Source: Mangrovibacterium lignilyticum (GTDB taxonomy: Bacteria > Bacteroidota > Bacteroidia > Bacteroidales > Prolixibacteraceae). Taken from it: a DNA stretch of 64,000 nucleotides. The translations under genes and the position numbers were made by a program. Of this stretch, positions 34,201 to 42,856 are shown piece by piece. The notes under the pieces were generated by a model that was not told the DNA's origin, ran no database searches, and worked only from the letters and a program-made list of their open reading frames with translations. Positions within the stretch are counted from its first letter, which is position 1, and each line of letters begins with the position of its first letter. The DNA lies in NCBI RefSeq assembly GCF_010882175.1, contig NZ_WKLH01000001.1, forward strand, positions 1,448,021-1,512,020, given 5' to 3'.

Positions 34201-35154
34201 TTAGGATTTTTTGATGTTAAGCGAATCGAAAAGCAACAGTAGCATCATGGCCAAAAACTCAACAGAGATTAAACTGGCCAACACGATCAACCAGCGGGTA
34301 GGATATGATTTTTTGTCGGCAGGGAAAGGTTCTTCGACGACCATGGCGAAGCGGTCATTCCGATTTACCAAACTGTATGATTCTTCCACTTGCCGACTAA
34401 TTTCGTCGCGTTGTTTTTCAAGCTCCAGCGTTTTCATTTCCATTTGCCTGAAAGCCCCACCCTTTTCGGCCAGTACGTCGAGGCGTTTTTGCAGTTCATT
34501 GACCGACGAACGGGCAGCTCCGCGAGCAAGTGCTTCAGCATAGCCCAAGGTTAACTGCTGCGCCTGGTTTTCGTAATCCAGAATTCCATATTCCTGCCGG
34601 AACATTTCCATTTTACGATTCAGACTATCAAGCTCGGCCTGTTTCCGTTCCAGATCTTTCTGATAAGTCAGTAATTCCTCCGAATATTTTGCCCGCCGCA
34701 TCTCTAACATCTTCACATTGTAAAAAGCGATTAACGAGTCAACCATGGCACAGGCAATCTCCGGATCGGCATCCAACACGCTAAGTTCAATGGTCTCAAA
34801 CCGTGTTTTCGAACTCGAAACATGCTCGTCGTATTCCTTCAGCACGTGTGTCTGTGCAAAACGATCACCTGACTTAATTTCGTAGCGTTCTGTCAAGCCA
34901 AATGAATCAATCATCTTCCGTTTAATATCGGTAGAAGAGATAATTTCCAACAGCTGCTCACTTTCAGATTCTTCTGAAAAAGCCTTGACATTGGTCGGAT
35001 AAATTCGAGCTTGTGATTTGAAAAGCGGAGTAATGAAAAACGGGGATGAAAACAGGGCTGCCAGAATCACTGCAACAAATCCAATCACAATCAAATGTAT
35101 TTTCCAGTGCAGAATTTGCTTAATCAAAGACTGGCTTTCCAAAAAGTTTTTCAT
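34201..35154 (-). CDS. Wzz-like polysaccharide chain-length/co-polymerase protein
   Basis: 317 residues from ATG 35154 (MKNFLESQSLIKQILHWKIH); the frame extends 11 codons upstream without support. Two transmembrane helices (~20-42 and ~295-315) flank a long periplasmic coiled-coil region (~140-250, for example YSEELLTYQKDLERKQAELDSL). It has the family N-terminal segment SPFFITPLFKSQARIYPTNVKAF and lacks a cytoplasmic BY-kinase domain. Pairs with the downstream O-antigen ligase gene; together they probably control length and joining of a surface polysaccharide. Confidence 0.86.
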   Translation of the reverse strand: MKNFLESQSLIKQILHWKIHLIVIGFVAVILAALFSSPFFITPLFKSQARIYPTNVKAFSEESESEQLLEIISSTDIKRKMIDSFGLTERYEIKSGDRFAQTHVLKEYDEHVSSSKTRFETIELSVLDADPEIACAMVDSLIAFYNVKMLEMRRAKYSEELLTYQKDLERKQAELDSLNRKMEMFRQEYGILDYENQAQQLTLGYAEALARGAARSSVNELQKRLDVLAEKGGAFRQMEMKTLELEKQRDEISRQVEESYSLVNRNDRFAMVVEEPFPADKKSYPTRWLIVLASLISVEFLAMMLLLLFDSLNIKKS

Positions 35155-35193
35155 ACAGCAAGGTTGAATAATAAAAGTCGTATGCATTAAAAC

Positions 35194-35228
35194 GCACAGA
35201 TCCCTTGTTTAGTACAAGAGATCTGTGC
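35194..35228 (-). terminator. tyrS: Terminator of tyrS
   Basis: Long hairpin: GCACAGATC / GATCTGTGC outer stem and CTTGT / ACAAG inner stem with one mismatch between, 5-nt loop. On the minus strand GTTTT follows. 11 bp past the tyrS stop. Confidence 0.75.
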
Positions 35229-35238
35229 AACAATGCTT

Positions 35239-36531
35239 TTATTCGGCTATCAGCAAGAAATAATTTTTCTTGCCTTTTTGAACCAGAACGTATTTATCGC
35301 CAATCAGGAAATCGCTATTGATTTCGCCTTCCTGATCAGTAAATTTTTCTTTATTGATACTTAGTCCGTTGCCTTTTATCGTACGGCGCAATTCCCCTTT
35401 GGAAGGGAAAACAGCAGCCTGATCAGCCAACAGATCCAGCACATTAACGCCACTTGTCAACGCTGACTTTGAAACCGCAAATTGCGGAACACCTTCAAAA
35501 ACAGCCAGGAAAGTTTGTTCATCCAAACGGCGAAGGTTTTCAGCAGTACCCCGTCCAAACAGGATTTGTGACGCCTCAACCGCCATCTCGTAATCCTCGC
35601 GCGAGTGCACCAATACGGTCACTTCCTCGGCCAGTTTCTTTTGCAATTCGCGTTCGTGCGGAGTGGCCTTGTGTTGGTCAATCAACGCATCAATCTCTTC
35701 TTTGCCCAACAGGGTGAAAATTTTGATGTAGCTCTCAGCGTCTTCATCGGATGTATTCAACCAAAACTGGTAAAATTTATAGGGTGATGTCAACTTCGGA
35801 TCCAGCCAAACGTTTCCGGACTCCGTTTTTCCGAATTTTGTTCCGTCAGCTTTCTTAATCAACGGAATGGTCAGTGCAAAGGCATCATTGCCCGACTTGC
35901 GGCGAATCAACTCTGTACCGGTCGTAATATTTCCCCATTGGTCAGAACCACCCATTTGCAATTTGCAATTCATATGTTCGTTCAACCAGTAAAAGTCGTA
36001 TCCCTGCACCAACTGGTAAGTGAATTCGGTAAACGACATACCGGATTTTGCTTCCGGATTCAACCGCTTTTTCACGGAATCTTTGGCCATCATATAATTC
36101 ACGGTAATGTGCTTACCAATGTCGCGGATAAATTCAAGGAAACTGATTTGCTTCATCCAGTCATAGTTGTTCACCATGACGGCTTTATTTTCGGCATCAC
36201 TGTCAAAGTCCAGGAACTTGGCCAACTGATTCCGGATTCCGGTCAGGTTACGCTCCAATGTTTCTTCGTTCAATAAATTACGCTCCTGAGATTTACCTGA
36301 AGGGTCACCAATCATTCCGGTGGCTCCGCCAACCAAGGCAATTGGTTTATGGCCAGCAAGCTGATAACGCTTCAACAACATGATTGGAGCAAGGCTTCCA
36401 ATGTGTAACGATTCAGCTGTCGGATCGAATCCAACATAAGCAGCTGTCATTTCTTTTTTCAGTTGTTCCTCAGTTCCGGGCATCATATCATGCAACATGC
36501 CCCGCCAGCTTAATTCTTCAACAAAATTCAT
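35239..36531 (-). CDS. tyrS: Tyrosyl-tRNA synthetase
   Basis: 430 residues, class I aminoacyl-tRNA synthetase. HIGH motif as HIGS ([20 protein letters not shown]), KMSKS motif as KFGKT ([15 protein letters not shown]), tyrosine-pocket [13 protein letters not shown]-terminal S4 RNA-binding domain from ~370 ([21 protein letters not shown]). Catalyses ATP-dependent attachment of Tyr to tRNA-Tyr in the cytoplasm. Full family length. Single-gene unit with its own terminator. Confidence 0.98.
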   Translation of the reverse strand: MNFVEELSWRGMLHDMMPGTEEQLKKEMTAAYVGFDPTAESLHIGSLAPIMLLKRYQLAGHKPIALVGGATGMIGDPSGKSQERNLLNEETLERNLTGIRNQLAKFLDFDSDAENKAVMVNNYDWMKQISFLEFIRDIGKHITVNYMMAKDSVKKRLNPEAKSGMSFTEFTYQLVQGYDFYWLNEHMNCKLQMGGSDQWGNITTGTELIRRKSGNDAFALTIPLIKKADGTKFGKTESGNVWLDPKLTSPYKFYQFWLNTSDEDAESYIKIFTLLGKEEIDALIDQHKATPHERELQKKLAEEVTVLVHSREDYEMAVEASQILFGRGTAENLRRLDEQTFLAVFEGVPQFAVSKSALTSGVNVLDLLADQAAVFPSKGELRRTIKGNGLSINKEKFTDQEGEINSDFLIGDKYVLVQKGKKNYFLLIAE

Positions 36532-36689
36532 TGTATTGGTCTCTATTTAATGATCTGTAATTCGATTATTTGATTCAATTTCGCCCCCATACGTATCCGA
36601 AATAAAAATCCGGGCAAAGATATAAAAATGAACCGTTAAGCGGGCCATCCTGCCGGCATTAAATCAGTCGCCGATTCGCCGGCCACCTA

Positions 36690-37709
36690 TCATGCAAACA
36701 TAAAGGCATTGTAAATGACGTACGCAAATGCGATCGCAATACAGAGGGAGTAAATTCCGCCAAGAAGCATATGTTTCACAAAGGTCTTCCAATAGCGCTG
36801 TTGATAGAATCGACGCAAGGCCAAATAAATATAGACCTGGATCATCAAAAAGGCCATGAAATAAATCCACCCGGGCAAGTGCCAGATCAATGCCAACACA
36901 ACGACAACAATGTTGATCAGAAATACGAACGAATGAACATGGACCGAGAAGACGAGGTGGCGGATGAAGTGCATTTTTCGCTTCCGGTAAAACAAAGCCA
37001 GGAATACCGCAAAAATAGGCAACATGGCAAAGAATGCCCAGGAAAGATATTTCAAAATAGCATTGGTCAGCGCTCGTGGCGAACTCAAAACCCGTTTCAT
37101 TTGCAACAGGGTTTTACGGTCCTCCTGCCCTTTCTCTTCTTGAAGCTTCTCATCAATTTTCTGAGATAGCAACTCCAGTTTCGACTCCAGTGAATTCTTA
37201 GCGAGAAGCTCATCCACATTGACTTCCATTCCCGAGCCAAGTGTGTCCAATTCTTCTTCGGTAAGTACGAAGGAAGAATCGGAAAATTCCTTGTTTATTG
37301 AATCAACTATCGCCACTCCTTCAGCAGCATTTGGCTCCCAGCCAATCGGTTCTTTCAGCGCCTTTCCTGTCAGGATTTGCAACAACAGAAACAATAAAAA
37401 GCTGAGGAAAATAAAAGTTCGAAACGGAGGAGCATAACGTTCCCGACGGCCGGCTAAAAACTCGCTTGTCAGAAACCCCGGCTTAAGCGCTAAATATTGA
37501 AAGGTCTTAAAAAAACGGGAATCAAACGAGAAAAAGTTACCCATAAAATCATAAACCACGAATCCGAAAGGACGGTCAAATTCGCTATCCGATTGCCCGC
37601 AGTTCGGACAATAATACCCTTTAAAGACCGTCTCGCAGTTTGGACACTCATGCGGCTCCAGTTCCTCAAAAGGAACTTTCTCTTGTTTAAACCACTTTGT
37701 GAATTTCAT
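36690..37709 (-). CDS. DUF3667 family zinc-ribbon membrane protein
   Basis: 339 residues. N-terminal zinc-ribbon pair CPNC...CPNCG (ECPNCETVFKGYYCPNCGQS, residues ~20-40), then the family motif FFSFDSRFFKTFQYLALKPGFLTSEFLAGRRERYAPPFRTFIFLSF, and four to five transmembrane helices in the second half. Function of DUF3667 is unknown. It starts 23 nt inside the 3' end of cvpA, so the two are co-translated. Confidence 0.9.
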   Translation of the reverse strand: MKFTKWFKQEKVPFEELEPHECPNCETVFKGYYCPNCGQSDSEFDRPFGFVVYDFMGNFFSFDSRFFKTFQYLALKPGFLTSEFLAGRRERYAPPFRTFIFLSFLLFLLLQILTGKALKEPIGWEPNAAEGVAIVDSINKEFSDSSFVLTEEELDTLGSGMEVNVDELLAKNSLESKLELLSQKIDEKLQEEKGQEDRKTLLQMKRVLSSPRALTNAILKYLSWAFFAMLPIFAVFLALFYRKRKMHFIRHLVFSVHVHSFVFLINIVVVVLALIWHLPGWIYFMAFLMIQVYIYLALRRFYQQRYWKTFVKHMLLGGIYSLCIAIAFAYVIYNAFMFA

Positions 37710-38226
37710 CTTTTAACTTTGATTTGTTCGGTTGATCCTGATCGTCCCAGAAATTCAAGAACGGGAGTAACGTTGGCACCAGGTTTTTCAACGGCTCATA
37801 CACACGAGACTCTTCCTTTGTATCTTTCGATATGATATGGGCATCTTCATCAATCCGATCAAAAAAGACCAAAACAATACTGAGGATCAACGCCGTTTTC
37901 AGCACGCCAAACAGCAGGCCTGCCAAATGATTCAACAAGCCCAAAGCCATCGCTTCAACCAGGCTGGTTAAGACATTTCCCAAAATATGAACGACAACGA
38001 GAATCAACACGAAGGTGATAAAAAAAGCAATCAACCCGATATGTTCTGTATCCCAGTTAAAGGTGCCGGTCAGGAAGTCAGCTGTAAAATAGGAAAAATG
38101 TATGGCTCCCCAGATTCCTAAAATCAACGCAGCCAAGGACGCCACCTCAACAACGAAACCTTTAATGAAACCGCGCACTGCCGCGATAATTAACAAAACA
38201 CCCAGGATGATATCAATATAGTTCAT
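37687..38226 (-). CDS. cvpA: CvpA family membrane protein
   Basis: 179 residues with four transmembrane helices in the CvpA pattern (MNYIDIILGVLLIIAAVRGFIKGFVVEVASLAALILG at the N-terminus, GLLNHLAGLLFGVLKTALILSIVL in the middle) and a charged C-terminal tail. CvpA is needed for colicin V production in E. coli and for envelope stress tolerance; the biochemical role is not settled. Operon partner of the overlapping DUF3667 gene; divergent from the GH3 gene. Confidence 0.9.
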   Translation of the reverse strand: MNYIDIILGVLLIIAAVRGFIKGFVVEVASLAALILGIWGAIHFSYFTADFLTGTFNWDTEHIGLIAFFITFVLILVVVHILGNVLTSLVEAMALGLLNHLAGLLFGVLKTALILSIVLVFFDRIDEDAHIISKDTKEESRVYEPLKNLVPTLLPFLNFWDDQDQPNKSKLKDEIHKVV

Positions 38227-38392
38227 ACTTTCAGAAAAAAGATTATTGTTGAGTAAAAATAGAAAATTATTTGTTGCCGCAATTTTCGGCTTCCGCGATT
38301 ACTTTGCTTTTGTTCACAAAAATTATCAATTCGGTGAAGTTCTTTCACTCGGAAAACGCTATTTTCGTTACAAACGTAAGGACGATAAACAT

Positions 38393-39919
38393 ATGGCAAT
38401 CATTAACTCCATTGTCAATTGGCTGAATTTCAAACGAATTTATGAAATTGACCTGTTCAAAAAGCATCCAATTGATACACAGCGGGAAGTCTTATTCGAA
38501 TTACTTGATCAGGCTCGCGACACAGAGTTTGGAGAACAATACAATTTTAGAGGGATTACCACAGAAGCTGAATTTAAAAAGCGAATTCCAATACGAAGCT
38601 ACGAAGACTTCTCTCCCTATATTGATCGGCTTTTAAAAGGCGAGAAAAACATTTTATGGCCCGGTGAAACCAAATGGTTTGCCAAGTCATCGGGAACGAC
38701 CAATGATAAAAGTAAGTTTATCCCGGTTAGTAAACATTCGCTGGAAGATGTGCATTACCGCGGGTTCAAAGACGTGCTGGCTTTGTACTTAAAAAACAAT
38801 CCGGAATCGGGTGTCCTGCTCGGAAAATCTCTGACCTTAGGAGGCAGCCATCGGGTGAACAGTTTCAACAACAACTCATTTTACGGCGACCTATCAGCTA
38901 TCTTAATTGAAAACACGCCTTTCTGGTCAGATTTCATTCGAACACCACCGGCCGACGTCGCGCTGATCGAAGAATTTGATGAGAAGGTTGCCAAAATCAT
39001 TGAACAGTCGCGCGACGAAAATGTGACATCGCTGGCGGGTGTTCCCTCCTGGAACCTAGTTTTACTGAATCGCGTGTTGGAAGCAACAGGCAAAAAAAAT
39101 ATTTTGGATGTTTGGCCAAACCTCGAAGTGTTTATTCACGGCGGAATTAAATTCGATCCGTACAGGGAACAATACCGCCAAATTATCCCGTCGGACGACA
39201 TGAGATACATGGAAACCTATAATGCTTCTGAAGGTTTCTTCGCCATTCAGGACAACCCGGAAACTACCGACTTATTATTGATGCTCGACTACGGGATTTA
39301 TTACGAATTCATTCCCATGGACCGGTTCCATGAAGAAAATCCTCCCGCATTGAGTTTAGAAGAAGTCGAGCTGGAGAAGAATTACGCCATGGTCATCAGT
39401 ACAAATGGCGGCTTGTGGCGTTATTTGATTGGTGATACGGTAAAGTTTACCCGTCGAAATCCGTTCAAAATAAAGATTACCGGTAGAACAAAACACTACA
39501 TCAATGCGTTTGGCGAGGAGCTGATTATTGACAATGCGGAAGAAGCTTTAAAAGTGGCTTGCAATCGGACACAGGCAACGATTCTGGAATATACCGCCGG
39601 CCCGGTGTTTATGGGTGAAAACCAAAAAGGAGCTCACCAATGGATCATCGAGTTTGACCAAAAGCCGGACGATTTGGAACACTTTATCTCGGTATTGGAT
39701 GGTACGCTGAAAACACTGAACTCCGACTATGAAGCCAAACGCCATAAAAATATAACCCTGGAACGACCGCATATCACATTAGCTCCTGAAGGTTTGTTTT
39801 ATGAGTGGATGAAACAACGGGGAAAAATAGGCGGGCAAAACAAAATTCCGCGTTTAGCGAACGATCGGATATACCTGGATCAGCTTTTAGAGCTGCAGAA
39901 AAATAAATTTGATAATTAA
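38393..39919 (+). CDS. GH3 auxin-responsive-promoter family protein
   Basis: 508 residues from ATG 38393 (MAIINSIVNWLNFKRIYEID); I prefer it to the upstream ATG at 38246, which adds 49 residues before the usual family start. ATP-binding signatures: AKSSGTTNDKSKFIPV (P-loop-like SSGTT), ETYNASEGFFAIQ, and the hinge region YRYLIGDTVKFTRRNPFKIKITGRTKHYINAFGEEL. GH3 proteins belong to the ANL adenylating superfamily; plant members conjugate amino acids to acyl acids such as auxin. Bacterial members are widespread in Bacteroidota and their substrate is unknown. Followed 60 bp later by the deoxynucleoside kinase gene. Confidence 0.9.
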   Translation: MAIINSIVNWLNFKRIYEIDLFKKHPIDTQREVLFELLDQARDTEFGEQYNFRGITTEAEFKKRIPIRSYEDFSPYIDRLLKGEKNILWPGETKWFAKSSGTTNDKSKFIPVSKHSLEDVHYRGFKDVLALYLKNNPESGVLLGKSLTLGGSHRVNSFNNNSFYGDLSAILIENTPFWSDFIRTPPADVALIEEFDEKVAKIIEQSRDENVTSLAGVPSWNLVLLNRVLEATGKKNILDVWPNLEVFIHGGIKFDPYREQYRQIIPSDDMRYMETYNASEGFFAIQDNPETTDLLLMLDYGIYYEFIPMDRFHEENPPALSLEEVELEKNYAMVISTNGGLWRYLIGDTVKFTRRNPFKIKITGRTKHYINAFGEELIIDNAEEALKVACNRTQATILEYTAGPVFMGENQKGAHQWIIEFDQKPDDLEHFISVLDGTLKTLNSDYEAKRHKNITLERPHITLAPEGLFYEWMKQRGKIGGQNKIPRLANDRIYLDQLLELQKNKFDN

Positions 39920-39942
39920 GCAGTCCGGCATAAGGCATTTTA

Positions 39943-39950
39943 TAAATTTG
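39943..39950 (+). promoter_or_regulatory. -7 element of the deoxynucleoside kinase gene
   Basis: TAAATTTG fits TAnnTTTG, 30 nt before the ATG at 39980. No clear -33 TTG at the expected distance. Confidence 0.45.
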
Positions 39951-39979
39951 TAACACAAATCAGAAAAACATATACAACC

Positions 39980-40594
39980 ATGCATATCGCAGTTGCCGGA
40001 AATATCGGAGCCGGAAAAACGACCCTAACAGAAATGCTGGCCAAACACTATGGCTGGAGTCCTCATTATGAAGATGTTGATGAAAATCCATATTTAAATG
40101 ACTTCTACGAAGACATGCAACGCTGGTCATTCAACCTTCAGATTTACTTTTTGAACAGCCGATTCAACCAGGTACTGGATATTCAAAATTCGGGACAGAC
40201 CGTCATTCAGGATCGAACCATCTATGAAGATGCCGAGATTTTTGCCCCTAACCTGCATGCAATGGGGCTGATGTCGACTCGCGATTTTCATAATTACACC
40301 AGTCTTTTCCAGCTGATGAGCAAATTGGTAAAAGCGCCCGACATCATGATTTACCTGCGGGCAAGTGTGCCAACGCTGGTGAACCAAATTCAGCTGCGGG
40401 GCCGCGAATACGAGAACTCAATCCGAATTGATTACCTGAAGCAACTGAACGAACGTTACGAAGCGTGGATCAACCGATACAAGGACGGGAAACTGTTAAT
40501 TATCAATGTTGACAAAATCGACATTACTCACAACCCCGAAGATCTAAGTAGCATTATTGATAAAATTGATGCACAAATTCACGGCTTGTTTTAA
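39980..40594 (+). CDS. Deoxynucleoside kinase
   Basis: 204 residues, dNK/thymidine-kinase-2-like fold. P-loop GNIGAGKTT (residues 7-15), acceptor-site ENPYLNDFYEDMQRWSFNLQIYFLNSRF, the DR[ST] motif as QDRTIYEDAEIFAPN, and the LID region LRGREYENSIRIDYL. Phosphorylates deoxynucleosides with ATP for salvage. Full family length. Its TAA overlaps the stop of the convergent sugar kinase gene by 4 bp (TTAA). Confidence 0.93.
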   Translation: MHIAVAGNIGAGKTTLTEMLAKHYGWSPHYEDVDENPYLNDFYEDMQRWSFNLQIYFLNSRFNQVLDIQNSGQTVIQDRTIYEDAEIFAPNLHAMGLMSTRDFHNYTSLFQLMSKLVKAPDIMIYLRASVPTLVNQIQLRGREYENSIRIDYLKQLNERYEAWINRYKDGKLLIINVDKIDITHNPEDLSSIIDKIDAQIHGLF

Positions 40595-41589
40595 GCCTTC
40601 ATTTTTTCAAGTGCAATCATTATTTGGGGCCAGGATTCATCAGGAATTTTGGCCCCAAGTACTTGTATCACTTCTGCCGCTAAAATTCCACCTAACTTGC
40701 CGCAATTCTCCAGACTAAGCCCATTGGCTAAACCGTATAAAAATCCGGAAGCATAAACATCACCTGCACCGGTTGTATCAACCGCATTTACCGGAAAGGC
40801 ATCAACCCGCACAAACTCATCTCCAGCTTGGACCAAAGAACCTTCTTTACCAATTTTCACGATGGCAATCGAACACTGAGTCGCAATTTCCTTTAAAGCT
40901 TCTTCCGGCTCTTTACGCGTATAGGCTTTCGCTTCTTCTTCGTTGGCAAAAACAATATCGACATATTCGTGTACCAGGCGTTTCAGAAATTCCAGGTTGG
41001 CTTCAACCACATTAAAACTGGCCATGTCCAACGAAATGGTCAACCCGTTCCTTTTAGCTATTTTCAATATGCCTTCAATCAATTCATGATTAAAAACCAG
41101 GTAGCCTTCAATGTGCAGGTAGTTGTAGGGTGCAAATAGCTCGTCAGACAAGTTCTCTACCGACAGTTCGCTGGCAGCGCCGAGGTATGTGCCAAAGGTC
41201 CGTTCCGAATCCGGTGAAATCAGCGTAGCAGCGACTCCCGAAGGAATAGAACCATGAAACAAGTGTGGTTTAATTTGAAGATCTTCAAATGTTTTTTTGA
41301 AAAACTGCCCCATCTTATCATCGTGAACCTTGCCAATAAAACCGGTTTTACCGCCCAGTTGAGCAATTCCGCGGACGGTGTTGGCTGATGAACCTCCGGT
41401 TTCCATCCCGGATTCCAAACCGGCACTGGCCTCCAGTATTTGTTTCGACAAAGCAGCATCCACCAAAGTCATACTGCCTTTTGGCAATCCAAACTGTTCC
41501 AGCAACTGGTCATCTTTCAACTGTACAAGCACGTCAACCAGCGCACTACCAATTCCAACGATCGATTTTTGAGGGTTTGCATTTTTCAT
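40591..41589 (-). CDS. PfkB-family kinase, adenosine-kinase-like
   Basis: 332 residues from ATG 41589 (MKNANPQKSIVGIGSALVDVLV); the upstream extension to 41619 is not supported. Ribokinase-fold signatures: GGSSANTVRGIAQLGGKTGFIGKVHDD (PfkB signature 1), SLDMASFNVVEANL, and DTTGAGDVYASGFLYGL (signature 2, catalytic Asp). The pattern best fits the adenosine kinase-type subgroup common in Bacteroidota; substrate specificity (adenosine versus a sugar) is not certain. Convergent with the deoxynucleoside kinase. Confidence 0.9.
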   Translation of the reverse strand: MKNANPQKSIVGIGSALVDVLVQLKDDQLLEQFGLPKGSMTLVDAALSKQILEASAGLESGMETGGSSANTVRGIAQLGGKTGFIGKVHDDKMGQFFKKTFEDLQIKPHLFHGSIPSGVAATLISPDSERTFGTYLGAASELSVENLSDELFAPYNYLHIEGYLVFNHELIEGILKIAKRNGLTISLDMASFNVVEANLEFLKRLVHEYVDIVFANEEEAKAYTRKEPEEALKEIATQCSIAIVKIGKEGSLVQAGDEFVRVDAFPVNAVDTTGAGDVYASGFLYGLANGLSLENCGKLGGILAAEVIQVLGAKIPDESWPQIMIALEKMKA

Positions 41590-41608
41590 GCGGCAAAAAT
41601 AACAAAAA

Positions 41609-41633
41609 AGCCGATCCAATGCATGAACCGGCT
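41609..41633 (-). terminator. Possible terminator of the 73-aa gene transcript
   Basis: Stem AGCCG / CGGCT extended by wobble pairs. On the minus strand it is followed by TTTTTT. It sits ~170 nt past the stop of the 73-aa gene and just upstream of the sugar kinase start, so it would separate the two. Confidence 0.5.
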
Positions 41634-41806
41634 GTCTTCCCTAACTTGTCAGGTACTAATAGTAACAAGCCTATGTTATATGAATGAAATGGAAAAGACA
41701 TCAGGAATCCCAACCGATTTTGTTTCGCGTCCGGCATTGGGGGTATTCTAAACGCATACTCACCATTACCGGCAATAACTTTTCCCGGGTTGGAAGAGGA
41801 GGTCAT

Positions 41807-42028
41807 TCATCGTTGTTCCGGAACATCTCTGAATTTCTCACAACATTTGGAAACACTTTTCCAGGTCATCACAATTCCGACCAAGGAAAACAAAGCCAAC
41901 AAACTAATGTACAGCGTCTGCGACCAACCGGCACAGCAAAATACAAAGCCTAAAGCAATGGTTACCAAAAAGCCCAGAACACCCCAAGCTCCTCCATAAA
42001 AACATGTCAATGTAAACAACTTATTCAT
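41807..42028 (-). CDS. Small two-helix membrane protein, 73 aa
   Basis: Two transmembrane helices (~8-30 and ~38-57), a CC pair (FVFCCAGW) in the first and a second CC near the C-terminus (KSVSKCCEKF). A good ribosome binding site (AAAAAGGAAAG) precedes the ATG at 42028 and a -7 element TAATTTTG lies at 42045-42052 on the minus strand. No family recognised. It is divergent from the crp/fnr-type gene and shares the regulatory region holding an FNR-like palindrome, so it is a likely target of that regulator. Confidence 0.62.
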   Translation of the reverse strand: MNKLFTLTCFYGGAWGVLGFLVTIALGFVFCCAGWSQTLYISLLALFSLVGIVMTWKSVSKCCEKFRDVPEQR

Positions 42029-42044
42029 GACTTTCCTTTTTAAA

Positions 42045-42052
42045 CAAAATTA
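42045..42052 (-). promoter_or_regulatory. -7 element of the 73-aa membrane-protein gene
   Basis: TAATTTTG on the minus strand (CAAAATTA on plus) fits TAnnTTTG, 17 nt before the ATG at 42028. No TTG at the usual -33 spacing. Confidence 0.5.
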
Positions 42053-42085
42053 GTCTACATTTGAAACATTCGTTCGATTTAATGC

Positions 42086-42099
42086 GTGATATAAATCAC
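42086..42099. promoter_or_regulatory. FNR/Crp-like palindrome
   Basis: Perfect inverted repeat GTGAT-ATAA-ATCAC, close to FNR-type sites (TTGAT-N4-ATCAA), in the 121-bp region between the divergent 73-aa gene and the Crp/Fnr-family gene. Centre is ~57 nt before the regulator ATG and ~40 nt upstream of the -7 element of the small gene. Confidence 0.6.
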
Positions 42100-42149
42100 A
42101 CAGGGATGTGACATTCGAACCATGAACGAAATGAAAAATCGAGTTACCA

Positions 42150-42833
42150 ATGAATAAAAGTTGCAGAACTTGTAGTATAAAATCGAGGGCTGTTTCCGTT
42201 TTGGAGCACAATGAGCTGGCAATTTTGGAAGAAGGTTGTTCGCAAACTGACTTCAGAAAAGGAGAATTGATTCTGAAAGAGAACGCACCTGCCAGGTACA
42301 TCACGTACATCCGGGACGGGTTTGTGAAACTATGCAAGACAGGAATTGGCGGGAAAGAATACATTTTAAGCATTTCGGGAAAGGGAGCCTACCTCGGACT
42401 TCAAAATCTGGATGAAAAACGCCGGGTTAACTATTTCTCGGCATATGCGATTACCGATGCCAAAGTTTGTTACCTGGATATTAGATATTTTGATCAGCTG
42501 CTGAAAATGAACGGCGTATTTGCATCGGAAGTGATCTCCTACATCTTTCATGATGAGATGAACTATTTCGAAAGGCTTCTAAACAATGTACAACAACAAC
42601 TGCCGGGACGGCTCGCTACAGCTTTGCTTTATTTTTACCAACAAATATATCGGGAAAATCCATTCAATCTGAATCTCACAAAGGCAGAACTAGCCTCCCT
42701 CATCGGCACCTCGCGCGAAAGCGTAACCCGCGCATTAAAAAGCTTCCAGAATGATGGGATTATCGAACTTAGCAAAAACGAAATCAAAATTCTACAGGAG
42801 CAAAAACTGGAAGAAATAAAGCGCAAAGGTTAA
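42150..42833 (+). CDS. Crp/Fnr-family transcriptional regulator
   Basis: 227 residues. Cyclic-nucleotide-binding-like domain (~15-125; KGELILKENAPARYITYIRDGFVKL), long dimerisation helix (~130-160) and winged HTH (~165-215; LTKAELASLIGTSRESVTRALKSFQNDGIIEL). Cysteines C5 and C8 (CRTC) plus C30 are near the N-terminus, but the classical FNR spacing C-x2-C-x5-C is not met, so an Fe-S cluster is possible but not shown. Probably binds the GTGAT-N4-ATCAC site in its own promoter. A 11-codon frame starting at ATG 42122 ends inside the start codon region. Confidence 0.93.
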   Translation: MNKSCRTCSIKSRAVSVLEHNELAILEEGCSQTDFRKGELILKENAPARYITYIRDGFVKLCKTGIGGKEYILSISGKGAYLGLQNLDEKRRVNYFSAYAITDAKVCYLDIRYFDQLLKMNGVFASEVISYIFHDEMNYFERLLNNVQQQLPGRLATALLYFYQQIYRENPFNLNLTKAELASLIGTSRESVTRALKSFQNDGIIELSKNEIKILQEQKLEEIKRKG

Positions 42834-42856
42834 CACCACTCACCCAATCAATCGAA

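Noticed and set aside
38246-38392. 49-residue N-terminal extension of the GH3 protein
   Set aside because: The family starts at the ATG 38393; the extension contains a promoter-like TATTTTCG (38363-38370).
41388-41953. Several plus-strand frames over the sugar kinase 5' end and the 73-aa gene
   Set aside because: Antisense to supported genes; no recognisable domains, no ribosome binding sites.
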